Positions 1 through 12,422 are shown, numbered from the stretch's first letter. The stretch is 64,000 bases of DNA from Plasmodiophora brassicae (GCA_036867785.1 CP145420.1:930001-994000), one strand, 5' to 3'. Notes: generated by a model not told the origin, from the letters alone. A program made the numbers and translations.

Positions 1-609
1 ACATTCGGCGGCGATCCACTGGAGTCTCACCGACGTCGTTAACGAAGCCAGGTACGCGATCAGGCTGTTTACGATGACGGCGACAGACCCGAGCAGGAAC
101 ACAAGACCTTGTTATGCATACAGGGTCGGTCAGGTCGCAATGAGGATACCAGTCGCCCCGGCCGCTACCGATAAAGCAGAGTGTCCCAAAGCGCGGTTCG
201 AGAACGCGGCCAAAGTAGAGCAGGCCGAGCATGTTGAACAGGATGTGCAGAATGCCGGCATGGAGGAAGTCGCCCCAGAACAACATGTACCAGTCTGCGG
301 GTCGGGTCAGTTGTCGACGGGGGGACAGAACGTGGACCGCAGGGGCGGACTCGTGACAGGATCGCTGATGAATTGCAGCGGGCACGTTGGCAGGAACAGG
401 TACCATGCCGCCCCAACGTTGACGTTGATGAAGACGATCACTTCCACTGCAGCGATAAGCAAGGTCCCCGCTGGCGGCAGCTGTCGTAACGCGGACGGCG
501 ACGACGCCATCTCGTCCTTGACCCGACCCTCCCCACGAGGGCCGTCGGTCACAGAATCTGGGCGTACCTCCCGGATCTCACCTCGAGGGGCACGCATGTC
601 GAAGCTCAT
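1..609 (-). CDS. rhomboid-family membrane protein, 3' end cut by the window edge
   Basis: Three exons read on the minus strand: 609-351, 294-169 and 107 to beyond base 1, separated by introns of 56 bp (295-350) and 61 bp (108-168); phases agree at both joins. The product has a short N-terminal tail, a first membrane helix (TLLIAAVEVIVFINVNVG), then the segment WGDFLHAGILHILFNM followed by GRVLEPRFGT, which is the typical L1-TM2 region of rhomboid-type proteins, and a further helix starting FIGLVFLLGSVAVIV. The catalytic GxSG and His regions would lie beyond the window, so an active protease, pseudoprotease or derlin-like role cannot be separated. The start could be at 609 or at a later in-frame Met before the first helix. 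The family call rests on HAG..H..FNM..L...GR.LEP. Confidence 0.7.
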
Positions 610-678
610 GTGTGGGTGTATACATTCTACGTACAGTGGGATAAAATAATGAGGAATAGTTCGGAACAGACGGCGTCG

Positions 679-3600
679 TCATCGTTTCAACAGCGACTGG
701 ACTCTGGCGATAAACGAGGCCTGATCGCGCTCGAAACGCTTACGAGCGTCGCCGGGGCTAAACCGGCCATCCGGCCGTGGTCGCTTGACAGGAGGCGGCT
801 GGATAGAACGTCAGGACGGGGCAGAGCGTGCGCGACGAACGGATTACCGATCGGATGATGGCATGTGTAAACGCGAGCAGGGACGACAGTGCCGGTAGCG
901 GCGTCGTACGATAGCATTCGATTTCCGCCAGGCCTGCAGACAGCAACGACGTGATGGCCAGTTCGCAGGCCGACTCAACGTCAGACGTGGTCGGTAACGC
1001 AGACACGATGTCCCGTCCCTTCTGCAGGGAGCCAGCGGGCGTTAATGACGGAACAGGCGCTGCCCATACAGGAGGCCATCGAACGTGCTCGGAAAACGCA
1101 CGGTTGAGCCAGGTGACGACGAATTCCCAGCTTCTCTGCGAATCAATGCGAGAGCGATCGCTGCCTCGCAATGCAGACAGGAGCAATCGCAATGGGGCAA
1201 TAACTGAATGGCGTTGACGTTGCGGCTGAGAGGAGATCAGGGAAGCTTGCCACGCAATACAGTCAGCAAGTTCACTGAGAGACGAGACAACCTTGGCAAG
1301 ACGGCCAAAGTGGCGAACGTCAGGAACGGACCCCACGATAACGGTTGGAATTGCCAGATCATCGCCGCCGATGGATGACAACAGTGAACGGTGGCGTGCA
1401 CGATCACCGTCAGATGAGGGCGACTGAACGAACAGCACGCCCTGGACGCTGGGAACGATTTCACCGCACGTCGATGGAGTGATCAGCACGTGAAGCTTGC
1501 CCTCCTGTAGGAGAATGTCAGAGAGGACGACGACCGCAGCGCACTGGAATACCTCGATCCTGATCCGTTCCTGCTTCTGAAGCTGCAGGAAGGCAAGTGC
1601 ATCTCGACCCAAATCATCTTTGACATGTTCGGGTACGGATACAACGAGATGGAAATAGAACTCGTCATTGTTTCCACGAGCGCTCGCGATGGTGGATGCC
1701 AACGCGTCGTATTGGATAGCGCCAGGGCTTCTAACGATGTTCATACCCTCGATACCGTCAACGACGCCATTCAGGTTAGGAACGCTCACAGGCGCAGGTC
1801 TGATGCGACGAGCAAATAATCAGCATTGGCAGAAGCCGGAATCGTCAATATCGGCAACATACGTTTGGTTCAGCAAGCGCACAAACCTGTCACGGTTCTT
1901 ACGTTCGCGTCGAGCATTCAACGATGCGGTTCGCCAGGTTCCAAACGCCTTATGGAGAACAAAGAGGTCTGCTTTGGCGTTGTCCCGTCGTACCCGCCAG
2001 GCAGCCAGCCGCCATCGGTACAGCCATCGCTTCTGAGCGAATTGCAAAGAGGCACGGGTCAGTGCCTGAAGAATGTGGCGCTCCCGGTGGAACTACAGCC
2101 GTCAGTACAAGTTCGAGCACAGGTCCTAGCAAGACTAACTTTGAGCTGAGCCGAACGGAGATGGGCTTCGCTACGACGGCGTAGAATGACGCGTACTGCC
2201 CCGACCCACATCTGCAGGAACCGTTTCGCACGAGCTGTCGAATGCCACACGTTACCGACGGATACAGAAGACAACTGACACTGCAGAACAAACCTTTTGC
2301 AAATCGGGATAAGGTTTGGGATGCAAGTCGATCCAGTTCGACAATTCGTCTCCTTGCATGCTCGGCAGCAACGCGTTCAGCGTCAGCACGGCGCGCTGCC
2401 TCTTCGCGTGAGCGACGTTCAGCGTCTTCTGCCGCAATGCGAGCGGCTTCAGCTTCCCGTCTCCTTCTTTCGGCCTCTTGTCGTTCAGCAAGGCGTCTGC
2501 TTTCCGCTAGTTCCTGCTCCAGGTCTATAGACGACAATTGTCGGACCTGATCGGCAAGAGGATTCGTACTGGAATCGACAATGACAGCAAGCTTCGAAGG
2601 AGTGGGAGGTCCGATAAGGACACGAGACCTACCAACGCGATGAATTACAAACAGGCCAGCTTCCGCGGAAATCGTAACACGCACCGCTTCCATTCCACTC
2701 GAGGAACCATTTCCGTAGGCGTTGACCGTCGGTGGATTTCGCCGTTATCGACTGTAAGCCCATGGGCTGTGCAGAATTGCACAGCGTCCATATCATCATC
2801 AAAGGCAAGCAGGTCTCTCTGCGCAGCGAGTAAATATGCATTAACATCCGCAGCAAACTTTGGGAACATACCAACGATGCAACTGGATAAGTCGCCGATG
2901 CAGCCAACGAGTTCATGATGATGCAGAGCGAGCGACTCCTGAAATCCCACAAGAAACTGTGAACACAGCATCGCTGCAGGTATGTCGCACTAAGCGAATG
3001 TCAAACATTCCAACGCGCTCAAACACCACGAGTGAACGCCAACCAGGTGCGGAGAAGCTTAAAGAAGCGCGCATACTCCTGCCCGCGAAAACTTGAGGCC
3101 AAGTTTCGCGCCACCTGGTACCAAAGTCACTTGGTGCACTTGCCCGACTTCATTGCAGAACGTCCTACTTTCACTGTCTCTGAAGTTCGGACATGTGCAG
3201 GGAGATTCATAAGATGATCGTTCAGCTTGTTCGCATCCCTCATGTTCAGCAGGATTTGGTAGGAGCAAAACTCGGCCTCAGTAGGGAGCCCTGCTTGATA
3301 TCCACCTCGAAGACGAATGTCCTTGTAGTAATGATTCAGCGACGTTATTGTGTGGGCGATCTGCTGCAGGTTCTGGTATTTTTGAAAATCGTCCTCCTTC
3401 TCTTCGCACCTGAGTCGCACATTGAAGATCGGTCTCTCGCAGAAGCATCACCGACCCATACAGTTCATGGTGCGAAAGAATGAAAAAGCGAGCAATCTGC
3501 TCATGCGCTGTCACAGCAATGGCTTCGCCCTGGTAGTGAACGGTTAACCGGACCTCTGTCGACCAGTGGGCGACATACGAACCTTGTCTTGTAGGGCGAA

Positions 3601-4987
3601 ATCCTTCCGGATAGCACGGAAGCGATCTGGCAGGCGCTCAGTCAACGGCAACGAGGCGGGGCCGGGAATGGACAAGCCGCACCTCGAAAGAAATTGTAGA
3701 CATCGACTTGGGGAGCATCACGAGTGTCCAACAGCTCCGATAGCATGTAGACGATCGTCTTGGCCAACACGGCAGGCGGACGCACCTCAGAAGGCACGGC
3801 AACTGCTGTTCCCGCCGCCGACCGCTGATACTTCTTGATCATCCTGTTGGGATCCGCGCGCCTCGTCGAGCGATTCCAGGCCGATTCGTCGCGAACAGCT
3901 TCGAGCAGGTGGACATCCTGAAGAGGGACCCCGCATATAGTCAGCGACCCCGGGCGACACTGTGTCCCGTAACGCGTTCGAGACCATCTGTTCATCGCGC
4001 CGTCGAATCTCATCCTCGGAGCACATGGTCATCAACGTTCCGACGATGCACGCCGACCCGGGAGCGAAATCGTCCTCCTCGTCCTCCATATGCCCATGGT
4101 CGTCGTCGGCGGCCGCCAGCGGCACGGGCGCCTCGCTCTCCACGTTGGCCGGCTTGAACCGTCTGGATCGTTGCTGCAGCGCTGCACGGCCGCCACACCC
4201 GTCAATATCGTCGAACGCAGCGATGCAATCCAAAGAGCAACCGCACCCTCCATGGTTCCGCCATCCTATCCAACGTCGGTCATTACGACGATATCAATAT
4301 TGGCGCGCGCGAAACCCCCCAAACCGCTGCATCGTCAATCATCGGGCTGCCCACCACGTACGGTATCGAGAACGACGACGGGGCAGCCGATGACGATCTC
4401 GCCGGCGGTGCCCTTGACGAGATCACGGGCGACCCACGACCTTCGGCAACTGGTGGCGATGGATCACGCGCCTTTGCAAACCCAGCACTGTGCTCGCCCG
4501 GGTCACGTTTGCCGTCGCCAACGGCCGACAGATCGTGGCTGAATTTGCATTGGTCGCCTTTGGTGCATGTGCCACTCGCGAAGAATCGACAGACGGTCTT
4601 CGACGAGCCCGGTTCGGCGCTCCCATGTGCAACCGCCGACTCGTCGTGCAGGAACGGACAGGAATCCCCATTCCGGCAGGTTCCTTTCAGAAAGAACACG
4701 CAGGGCTGTCGTGGTTTCGCAGTCGACGACGTCGCCGGCGCCGGATGCTCGTCGACCACGGCGCCGACCGGCGGCGGCGGGTCACTCCTGGGCGCATCGT
4801 TCAAACGGGCACACACACACACACACGCCGTCGTGGCACTGACGCTGACCTGGCCCCGAACACGGACGCGGTCGGCTCGCTCGGCGCCGTCGTCGACGCG
4901 GCTGCCGCGCCTCCGCCCCAGATCGGGAACATCGCGGGCCACCCGCAGCCGCGCAATGTGCGGACACGACTGTGCCGACCACACCAC
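679..4987 (-). CDS. SAC3: SAC3/GANP-family mRNA-export factor with two CCCH zinc fingers
   Basis: A long multi-exon gene. The N-terminal exon (about 4987-4340) encodes two C-x7-C-x5-C-x3-H fingers (CVFFLKGTC..., CRFFASGTC...). The SAC3/GANP core follows: GTLMTMCSEDEIRRR, DPNRMIKKYQRSAAG, PPAVLAKTIVYMLSEL, HEQIARFFILSHHEL, a block ending TEAEFCSYQILL, YARFFKLLRT and FCTAHGLTVDNG. Next comes a charged coiled coil rich in RRREAEAAR, a basic W-rich stretch (KRWLYRWRLAAW), and a GANP-like C-terminal domain ending RKRFERDQASFIARVQSLLKR. Confirmed introns are 758-809 (52 bp), 1800-1862 (63 bp) and 2235-2293 (59 bp). A 74-bp intron probably separates LRSAQLK from ALTRASLQF. Family knowledge: SAC3/GANP scaffolds TREX-2 at the nuclear pore. 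The join between the CCCH exon and the core near 4200-4340 is not resolved, so the fingers could belong to a separate short gene. A CA microsatellite (4809-4826) reads as a VCVC stretch. Confidence 0.85.
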
Positions 4988-5345
4988 GTATACCTCTCTA
5001 TCGTCGTATTATTATTATTACACACGAATCGTCACGCGACGAAGAAGCCCATATACAGTAGACGTCGCTGTGGCGCGCTTCGATGCGCAGCTGAAAACAG
5101 GTTCATTATTCTGATGACCGACTGGCCGTATGCCCTTCGATCGTCTGTCTTCAGTCGACTGCTCGCGCCTCGCAGAACCGCCGATAGCGGTCTTATGGAG
5201 GCAGAACGCGTTAGGAGATGTCGCCCATCGGCGTACCCGACAGGGAAAGGGAACATGCAAATTCGTGGCGTCTTCCATGTCATGCACGAGTGCACGCAGT
5301 CATAGAGGGTTGGACAAGCGTCCGGGGCGACGACGTGTTGACGGG
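4988..5345. promoter_or_regulatory. divergent intergenic region between SAC3 and ARL6
   Basis: About 360 bp between two divergently transcribed genes, so it should carry both promoters. It holds a TTATTATTATTA-like A+T patch near 5008-5020. I see no convincing coding exon, although two overlapping ORFs of about 85-90 codons cross it on the minus strand. Confidence 0.35.
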
Positions 5346-6046
5346 ATGGGGGCGATCTTCTCCGGTCGTCACAAGTCGCAAGTCCTGGTCGTTGGCCTAG
5401 ACAACAGCGGCAAGTCGAGCGTGATCAATTTCCTGAAGCCCGCCAAGGACAAGGTCGGGGGTGCGCCGTTCGTGTCGGCGTGTCGCGTATCCGACCAGGG
5501 GGTACCGTAGGTGGCCGAGACGCAAGCCACAGTTGGGTTCCAGGTCGAGAACTTCAGGCATGGGCAGACCCAGTTCACCATGTTCGACATGTCGGGCCAG
5601 GGACGCTACAGGAACCTGTGGGAACATTACTACCAGGACGCCCAAGCCATCATCTTCGTCATCGACAGCGCTGACTCCGTTCGCATGTGCGTCGTCGAAG
5701 ACGAGCTGAAAGCGCTCCTCGCCCACAAAGGTGACACGAGACAGAGCCGCGTACGTTCGACTGCCGCCCCTAACCACACCCTCTGCGCTAGATATAGCCA
5801 ACAAGTCAATCCCGATGCTGTTCTTCGCCAACAAAATCGACCTGCCTGACGCGCTGGACGCGAGCGAGATCTCCAAGGCCCTCCAGCTGGAGCGGATCAG
5901 CGATCGGCCATGGACTATCGTGTACGTCAACCGTGTTCCATTTCGGCCTGATCGATTTCACATTTGCCCTCGACAGGAAAAGCAACGCGCTGACCGGCGA
6001 GGGGCTCCACGAGGGCATGAAGTGGCTCGACGAGAAGCTGCGGTAA
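5346..6046 (+). CDS. ARL6: ARL6/BBS3 small GTPase
   Basis: Join 5346-5453, 5511-5730, 5792-5921, 5977-6046. The three introns are 57, 61 and 55 bp with GT-AG ends (the last has a GTACGT donor). This gives a 175-residue protein, against about 186 in animals. Visible motifs: a myristoylation-type MGAIFSG N-terminus, the P-loop GLDNSGKS, the switch region [26 protein letters not shown] (nearly invariant in ARL6 and diagnostic for it against ARF, SAR1 and other ARLs), ANKID for guanine recognition, and a C-terminal [17 protein letters not shown]6-GTP recruits the BBSome coat to membranes at the ciliary base. Its presence implies a flagellated or ciliated stage. The start fits because Gly2 and the spacing to the P-loop match the family. 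Confidence 0.95.
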
Positions 6047-6238
6047 TGCTCGTGCTTCACAGCCAATACACGCCAGCTGCCCCCATTCGCTTCAAAGTTT
6101 ATACGCGATCCAGAGCCTCCATCTAGGCGATCGGTCGATCGTAGTGAACCACGCCGTTCGGAGACGTCACCCAATTGGATGCGCGCGCTTGGTCATGCGA
6201 GTTCCTATTGCCGCGCACGTCGAGCCGCCGCTTTGACG

Positions 6239-7998
6239 ATGACGTTCCCAGGGGTGGCAAACGGATCACCGCTGGCTGATATCACGATCTATAAGACGCC
6301 CAAGGTCGCGTTCAGCGGGCCGCAGCCGGAAGACAATATCGCACCAGTTACGAAGCCGCTGGCGGTCGCCATGGGGGACATGTGCGACCCTATGTAGCAC
6401 GGTCGACCCGAATGCCCTGCGAGATAAGAATCGTCGTGTTGGCCTTCAGCAATGTTATCGGCCAGACGTGTTCGTTTGAGACCATCGACAAGAGCTAACT
6501 CGACGCAGGGGCCTCGGCCATCCTTCATCCTATTTCGCGAACGGCTCGCCAGTGATTGTCAGCTGGGAAGCAGCTTGGGGGTCCCAGGCATTTATATGAA
6601 TATGTAAGATGAGACGCGGGGCGCCCGTACTCGATGGGAGCCGATGATGGTCCTGGATTCCGACCCGCCGCAACAGATATACGATGCCATCGTCGCCTGG
6701 CGTGAACGTCACCGTTTCCCCTGATGTCAACGTCTGGGGACCGGTGTTCTTCTCATGGTACTGTCAGGCATGCCTGCGCTACATACCAGGGACGGTGTTG
6801 ATATCTGCTGGTATGAGCGCCGCCTACTTCTTCGTCTCCACTTGATTCGGATCAACAGAAAGGTCTTCCACAAGTTCCCCAGTCGGGGCCACCGAACATT
6901 TCAACGGCGAGTCTGTTTCTACATGGAAACGCCGAACTGTGCCCAAGCTGTCCTGTCAATTGAGATTATCACAGCGACGCTACTGGGTATCGTTTTGATG
7001 ATTGATGATGGGTGGCCTGGAAGCATCACAGTTCTCCCCGCGCCGCTCGCTCTGTACGTAGTATCTAGAGGAATTCAGTGGATTCGGATTCGCTTGTTCC
7101 ATCCTGTCCGCCCAGGTCTGGACAAGAAGCTATAACGGCGTCACGTCGACGCCTGGGAGCCAATTGTCTTGCTTTCGGCGAGCCTTACAAGGCGACTACC
7201 CGCCAATCACCACCGTAGCATGTTGTCGTTATCGCAGCCGACGAAATCGTGAGCGTTAAAGCCGCGCCCTACAGTTCTAACGCGATGGTGGCGATCGGAG
7301 GCGGGATAACTTTGTTCTTCAGCTGCGTCTGGGTACCCACCGACTACTATTTACGTCGTTGCGGTTCTTCCGCCTACGTGATCAAACGGCTAAGGTCGTG
7401 TCGAAAAAGGCTGTCGGTAATTCGGGCGAGTCAGCGCGGCTCCCGACAAGGTTGTACGACGATTGGGTGTGGACCTTGGGCTGGGGGGTTGGTACCACTG
7501 GACGAAGCCCAGACAGCGTGTTCCTTGTCGCCACTCGCCATGCTCAAACCGGGGCGATTTTTACCAGTAGAGCAAGTGACGTCCGCAGCGGTCAACGTTT
7601 AACAACGTTCGAGTGCCGTCCACCAAAGTCAGCGCGTGTCCCCACTGAACAGCAACGCCGAAAACCTTGTGCCGCGACCCGACCAAAGTATAAACGATGC
7701 TACACCAGGGTCACAAGCTGTAATCAACCGGCTCGCTGTAAAAGCGTCAGAAATGGGGAAGACATATGACGATCTGCCTGCATTTGTTATCAGCACCACC
7801 GTTGGCAGAAATTTCACTGGCGGGCCCCCCGATAAACCTGCTCGTGTTCTGGTGCCCAGCATTTGCTATTCACGTCGGCAGTCGTTTTACTGTATATGAG
7901 GACCCAGTACATCGTCGGCGTCCCCTTCACATACATTTACTGTCACCTTCTTGTCTATGCGCCCAAGAGCAGAGAGCACTTTCCCAAATAGCTGGTTG
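6239..7998 (+). CDS. unrecognised multi-exon membrane protein, limits approximate
   Basis: I do not recognise this gene. Coding-like segments on the plus strand change frame every 100-250 bp, as expected for the short-intron genes here. They begin at an ATG at 6239 (MTFPGVANGSPLADITIY) and continue through NGSPVIVSWEAAWGSQAF, VTVSPDVNVWGPVFFSW, a probable intron ending CAACAG at about 6860, a hydrophobic stretch AMVAIGGGITLFFSCVW, a soluble stretch SQAVINRLAVKASEMGKTY, and another hydrophobic stretch PPINLLVFWCPAFAIHVG. A likely last exon is RTQYIVGVPFTYIYC...SREHFPK followed by a stop near 7996. The gene is convergent with the K+ channel gene. Exon joins are not resolved and the region could hold two genes. 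Confidence 0.4.
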
Positions 7999-8154
7999 CC
8001 AGTGAAAAGAGATTTTCCGGCAACGATATCCCAGCCCGCAAGCGATTGCGTTTCCCACGAACAGTGATCAGCATTCACCGACCGTCGTACGGCCAATACG
8101 AAAACAGAAGATCAGTATTATACGCAATGTGCTGAAATGGAAACGTGTGCAGAT

Positions 8155-10495
8155 TTAGGTTGAAGACTCCACGTCAACAATACGCAACGACTGGTTGGCG
8201 GCAATGTGATCAAGTCGAGTCATCAGCGCTGTCATTGTCAGACGCAGGTCGGCGAACTGCTGCTTGAGAGCAATTTGCTCGTTCAGGATCGTTCTTGTTA
8301 GACCTTGGAATTCGGTGACGCCGTTCTTAGCAAAGCGTAACGTCATACTGATGTTAAATTTCGAAATTACAACGTCGTACCAGGTTGTTAGCCGTCATCT
8401 GGCGTTCTCTAGAACACAATGACTGAAATTCCAGGCGCACGTCCTGGAAACGTGATATCTGGCTCTTCATGGCTTGGACAACGGCCGCTGCAGTCACTAT
8501 CAAAAATGGATGAACAACGTGAAACGCCGCGTAATTACGTTTGCCCTTTGCACCTCCTGTTGATCTGCGCCGATGAGTACGGGACGTCATCGGTTTCGCA
8601 ACGTTGCCGCCAGCGACAACTGGAATGATACCGCTCGTGCTCTGCTTCCCGGCGGTCTCCTAAACAAAATTATCGTAAACACGCTCGAGGAACAATTGCT
8701 GCTGATCGTACGTCTTCAGGCGCCCGAGCGAGTCTTGGCTTCTGGGCGACGCCTTTCCACCACAGCTGGATCAACCGGGCCGACGTTTGCCGCTTCTTCT
8801 CACGAAGGACGGATCGGTTCATCCAGTCGATGACGAACTGCTGGAACGGGGTAGGCGCCAGCCTGTAATGTCATGTCGGCAGTGCTTTCCGTCGGTACAA
8901 CGATGCGCGAACCTGTTCGTCAGCACCGAAACGAGCAACGATGTCGTGACGATGCCCGTCAATGCGGCCACGATGGCCACCACTCGGCCAACGTCGTCAT
9001 AGGGATAAATATCACCTAAACACGTACTTAGAAACGTATTGCGTTCCACTAACGGCCTGGTACCGTATCCCACTGTCGTGGACGTCACAGCAATGAACCT
9101 GACGAGGTAAGCGTAGTGGGTTTGTAGTCGACAAACGTGCAGGCATAAGGCGGATTACCAGAGGCAGTTCGGGTAGAGCGCGAAGACAGACTGCTTGTAA
9201 AGGTTCCTTGATTCGGGCGACAACTGAACCCAGGCGGTGGCGAGAATCGGGGAAGGAGCCGACGTTGTCGAAACCCAGAACTCTCTGCAACAGGTGAGCG
9301 AATTATATCGAAGAGACGGGACACGACACGCGCACCTCTCGACAATATATTCGATGTAGGCCAGCGCGGTGACGAACGTGATGAACACGCCGACGAGCAT
9401 GGAGATCGTATGCGAGTAGAAGTACGTTTTCAGGACAGTCCCAATCAGGACATCGGATTTCTGACCCGGGTTCGCCTGCTCGTACCTGGGGGCGTCCCAT
9501 CAGTGCAGTCACCCGTCAACCGGCAGGCGCACGACGTACTCTGATCGGATCTGTTTCCGGTTGTGGTAAACGGGCGAGAAGTCCCGCAGCAGGCGCACGA
9601 CCAGGTAGAACCGCAGCATCATCATGCCTGGCGCACTCGACATCAGGGCGAAGCGCGGAATCGCAGGCGAATGGGCCCAGTACCGATCACGGTTTTGTGT
9701 CCCATCCCGAAAATGCTTTCAAGACCAGGAATGGGTTGCCTGTTAGCGGACGCGCGGTTGAGCGGCCATGCTATGACGTTGGCAAGCCTGAAATTGGGCG
9801 TACCATAGCGCGATGATGGCTTCGCAGAAGAACGCCATGATGAGGTTCGACTCAACGAAGGCCTCCCAACGACTAGCCATTCTCCATTCGCGCATCTGCA
9901 CGAACGACCTGCAATGGTAGTACAGGACCAGGCGGTGCACTGGACAGATCGGAACATGTCAGAAACGTTTCAAAAGCACAGCGTGTGTTCGCCTTTCTGA
10001 CTGAATACAATGCTGCACCCGATGTTGACGAACTTCATAAATGAACCCGTTGGGCAGTGTGCCGATGAATCCATAAAGACCAACGAATCGTAGTTGAAGC
10101 AGACGTAGCTGTAGGCGGGCAAACTGTCAGACTGCTCCTGATACGATTTGGCGGGTGCCGTACTTGAGCAGGATCATCAGTACAACGCCCAGTACGGACA
10201 GAGACGTCATCTCGATGCTGAGCCTTCTTAGGCGACGATCGGCTTCGTGCTGGAACCCGGCGAGCTCGTAGGGCAGCACGCGCGAGGAACCGCACGTGCA
10301 AAGCGACAGGACGACCCGCATGCAGAACGAGCGTTGAACATAGCGCCCGCTAGGACGACGAAGTCCAGGTTTCGTGACAGCGACCTCCTTCTTGCCTGCC
10401 GTCTTTGACGTCGTCGTGGCAATACGCTGTTGAGGCTGCTGCTCGATGCCTGGTTCGGAAGCGTCGGGGAAGAAAACTTTCGCCGTCCCCGACAT
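8155..10495 (-). CDS. SK/KCNN-like calcium-activated potassium channel
   Basis: A multi-exon minus-strand gene. In order: an N-terminal tail from the ATG at 10495 (MSGTAKVFF), S1 (EMTSLSVLGVVLMILL), an S1-S2 loop (SYVCFNYDSLVFMDSS), an S2-S3 segment (NLIMAFFCEAIIALWY), an S4-like helix (MMMLRFYLVVRLLRDF), S5 (ISMLVGVFITFVTALAYI), the pore helix and filter TSTTVGYG split by a 48-bp intron from DIYPYDDVG, and S6 (VAIVAALTGIVTTSLL). The C-terminal exon WMNRSVLREKKRQTSARLIQ then LWWKGVAQKP resembles the SK calmodulin-binding domain. A 51-bp intron precedes AVVQAMKSQISRF. The end is a coiled coil (IALKQQFADLRLTMTAL). S4 has only about three Arg and the calmodulin-type tail follows S6 directly, which favours SK/IK over Kv. 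Family knowledge: such channels open on Ca2+-calmodulin. Confidence 0.85.
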
Positions 10496-10826
10496 CTCGA
10501 GGTGGGCGACGTCGTACCGGAAGACTGGATGATCACACTGCCACCCAGAGACTGTCTGCGCCGCGCCCCGTCGCGTCGTGGTTGCCCAGTCGCGCCCATA
10601 AGCACTGTCTCGCAGTTGTCGTACGAAGCGTCCTCCTGTTAGCCGGAAGCTGTGACATCTCAATGTAAACCCGATCCCAGTTCTAACATCAGCGACGGAC
10701 GCTCGGCTGAGTGCAGGATAATCCATTGACCGTGCTGTACGCCAGGCAGTGATGCAGGTATATATGCAATTGAGGGTACGCCTTGAAGCGGCTCGAGTCG
10801 GGCATCTAACGTGGACCACCTGGAAG

Positions 10827-11805
10827 TCAGTTGGTTGGGTGTTGCTCGTGGATCACCCCGGCACAATAGTGGGAAATGGAGACGCACCACAAGGTATTGC
10901 ATTGCGCGCGCTGATCCAGCGGCATCTGCAATGTCGTTTGGAGCGGTTGCCCGTCGAACGACGTCCCGGGTCCCGGGGCCAGCGCGCCGTTCCAGGCGCG
11001 CACAACTTTCTCGACGTCATGGAATGCCGTTAGGAAATCGCACGCCGACAGGGATAATGAACTCGATCTCCATGGGCCTTTTGGACATTGGACAAGCGCC
11101 GCCTAGTCGATGATACAGTCCACTGCATGACAGCACTGTGTGATAGGGTCCGTCGTCGTCCACGCTTCTAGGCAGATGGAACAGACGTCGTCAGTCCTGC
11201 AGTGTAGGGTTAGACAAAGCAGTCACAACATGCCGCCTAACCTACAGTGGGACACCGCGTATGGCAGGTGCATCTGTCGTTGGAAGCGGGAGGAAGTACC
11301 CCACTGAGCGGACGCATTCGCCAGAAGAACGTGGCTAACGCCGTTGCTGAGGCTGATCAGGAGGGCGATCAAACGGAAGGTTCGCGCCCCAGTCTTGAAA
11401 CAGCCGGCACGGCTCTGGAACGTGATCATGCGCATGTGCTAATCGATGATCGCTGTTTTTATGCGAAAGCACATCAGGACACGGCTTGATACAAAGGGTC
11501 CACTGTGAATTGAGATTGACTGACAAACAGCGCCGCTATCATCTGTCGAGATGTCGTCTGCCGATACAAGCACCGGTATGTGGTGTCATATGTGAAGTTG
11601 TACGCGGTTGCTGATTTGCTGTCGAAGATTCAGATTTGCAGGCCAGTGGTCCGACGGAAACGGGTCGAGCGAGCCACCGGCCATGAAGAAGAGCAGGCTG
11701 TTTGCAAAACTGATCAAGTCTTCGCTGGCATCCGCAAACGCTGCCACCACTGAGCCGTTCGAATGGGAGCTGTAGCGCTGGATGACTCGATGTCTCTATC
11801 GGATT
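10827..11805 (-). CDS. unrecognised membrane protein, limits approximate
   Basis: Not recognised. Coding-like minus-strand pieces in shifting frames: AFADASEDLISFANSLLFFM (about 11770-11650), RQMIAALFVSQSQFTVDPLY (about 11570-11490), TFRLIALLISLSNGVSHVLL (about 11370-11310), and a last exon CDFLTAFHDVEKVVRAW...CAGVIHEQHPTN ending in TGA at 10827-10829. At least two segments are hydrophobic enough for membrane helices. It lies about 330 bp upstream of the K+ channel start on the same strand and might conceivably be its 5' portion. However, the clear stop and the spacing favour a separate gene. Confidence 0.4.
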
Positions 11806-12422
11806 CTAGCCGGCAGGACGCGTGCCGGTGGCTCGAGCTTAACGGGCACATGTGCCCCCGTATCCAGATGATGGCGCGTCACTACCTGTCAGTCATGTCG
11901 ACATCGATCCCATGTGGGTAAGCGTTCTGCGGAGCCGGTACGACGGTGAGCAAACGTCGCGCTCGCCTCGCCGATTAGTTCGGGTAGATGCATGATACGG
12001 GGTTTCCTGGTTTGTATCGGCTTTGACGGCGTCACTTTTCTTTCTCTCTCGTATTTCGCAAGCATGCCCTAAGGACGACAATTCGTGGCACCCGATACGG
12101 TAGCTAAGGTAACTATGGTTCCATAGTTATCATGCATAGTTGCCTTCTGGAAGGCGAGTACAAGGCAAGATTAAATTTGTCTGGCCACACATTTGGGTGG
12201 AGACGTGGCGCAGAGGAATCAGAGTCTAACCGAGGTCTTCTAAATTATGTACTGACCAGCGTTACGCGCTATGCGTCAGATGCTCGTACCTGAACAATGG
12301 TGCAAAGGACCAATGAGGGCAACAGCCCAGCGGAGCCACTTAATTTGCAAGAGAACAGTGGACTTTTACTTCTCTGCTGCCACGTATGACGACGTGGTTT
12401 GGATCACGGGGCCTCACCTGGG
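11806..12422. other. intergenic stretch without a supported gene
   Basis: About 600 bp of lower GC with no ORF that looks coding in either direction. It contains a small self-complementary element around 12109-12140 (GGTAACTATGG / CCATAGTTATC). It should hold the 5' region of the upstream minus-strand gene and the 3' region of the repeat protein. Confidence 0.3.

Noticed and set aside
74-649. 191-codon plus-strand ORF at the left edge
   Set aside because: It runs antisense to three well-joined rhomboid exons and has no domain. It is a shadow created by GC-rich codons.
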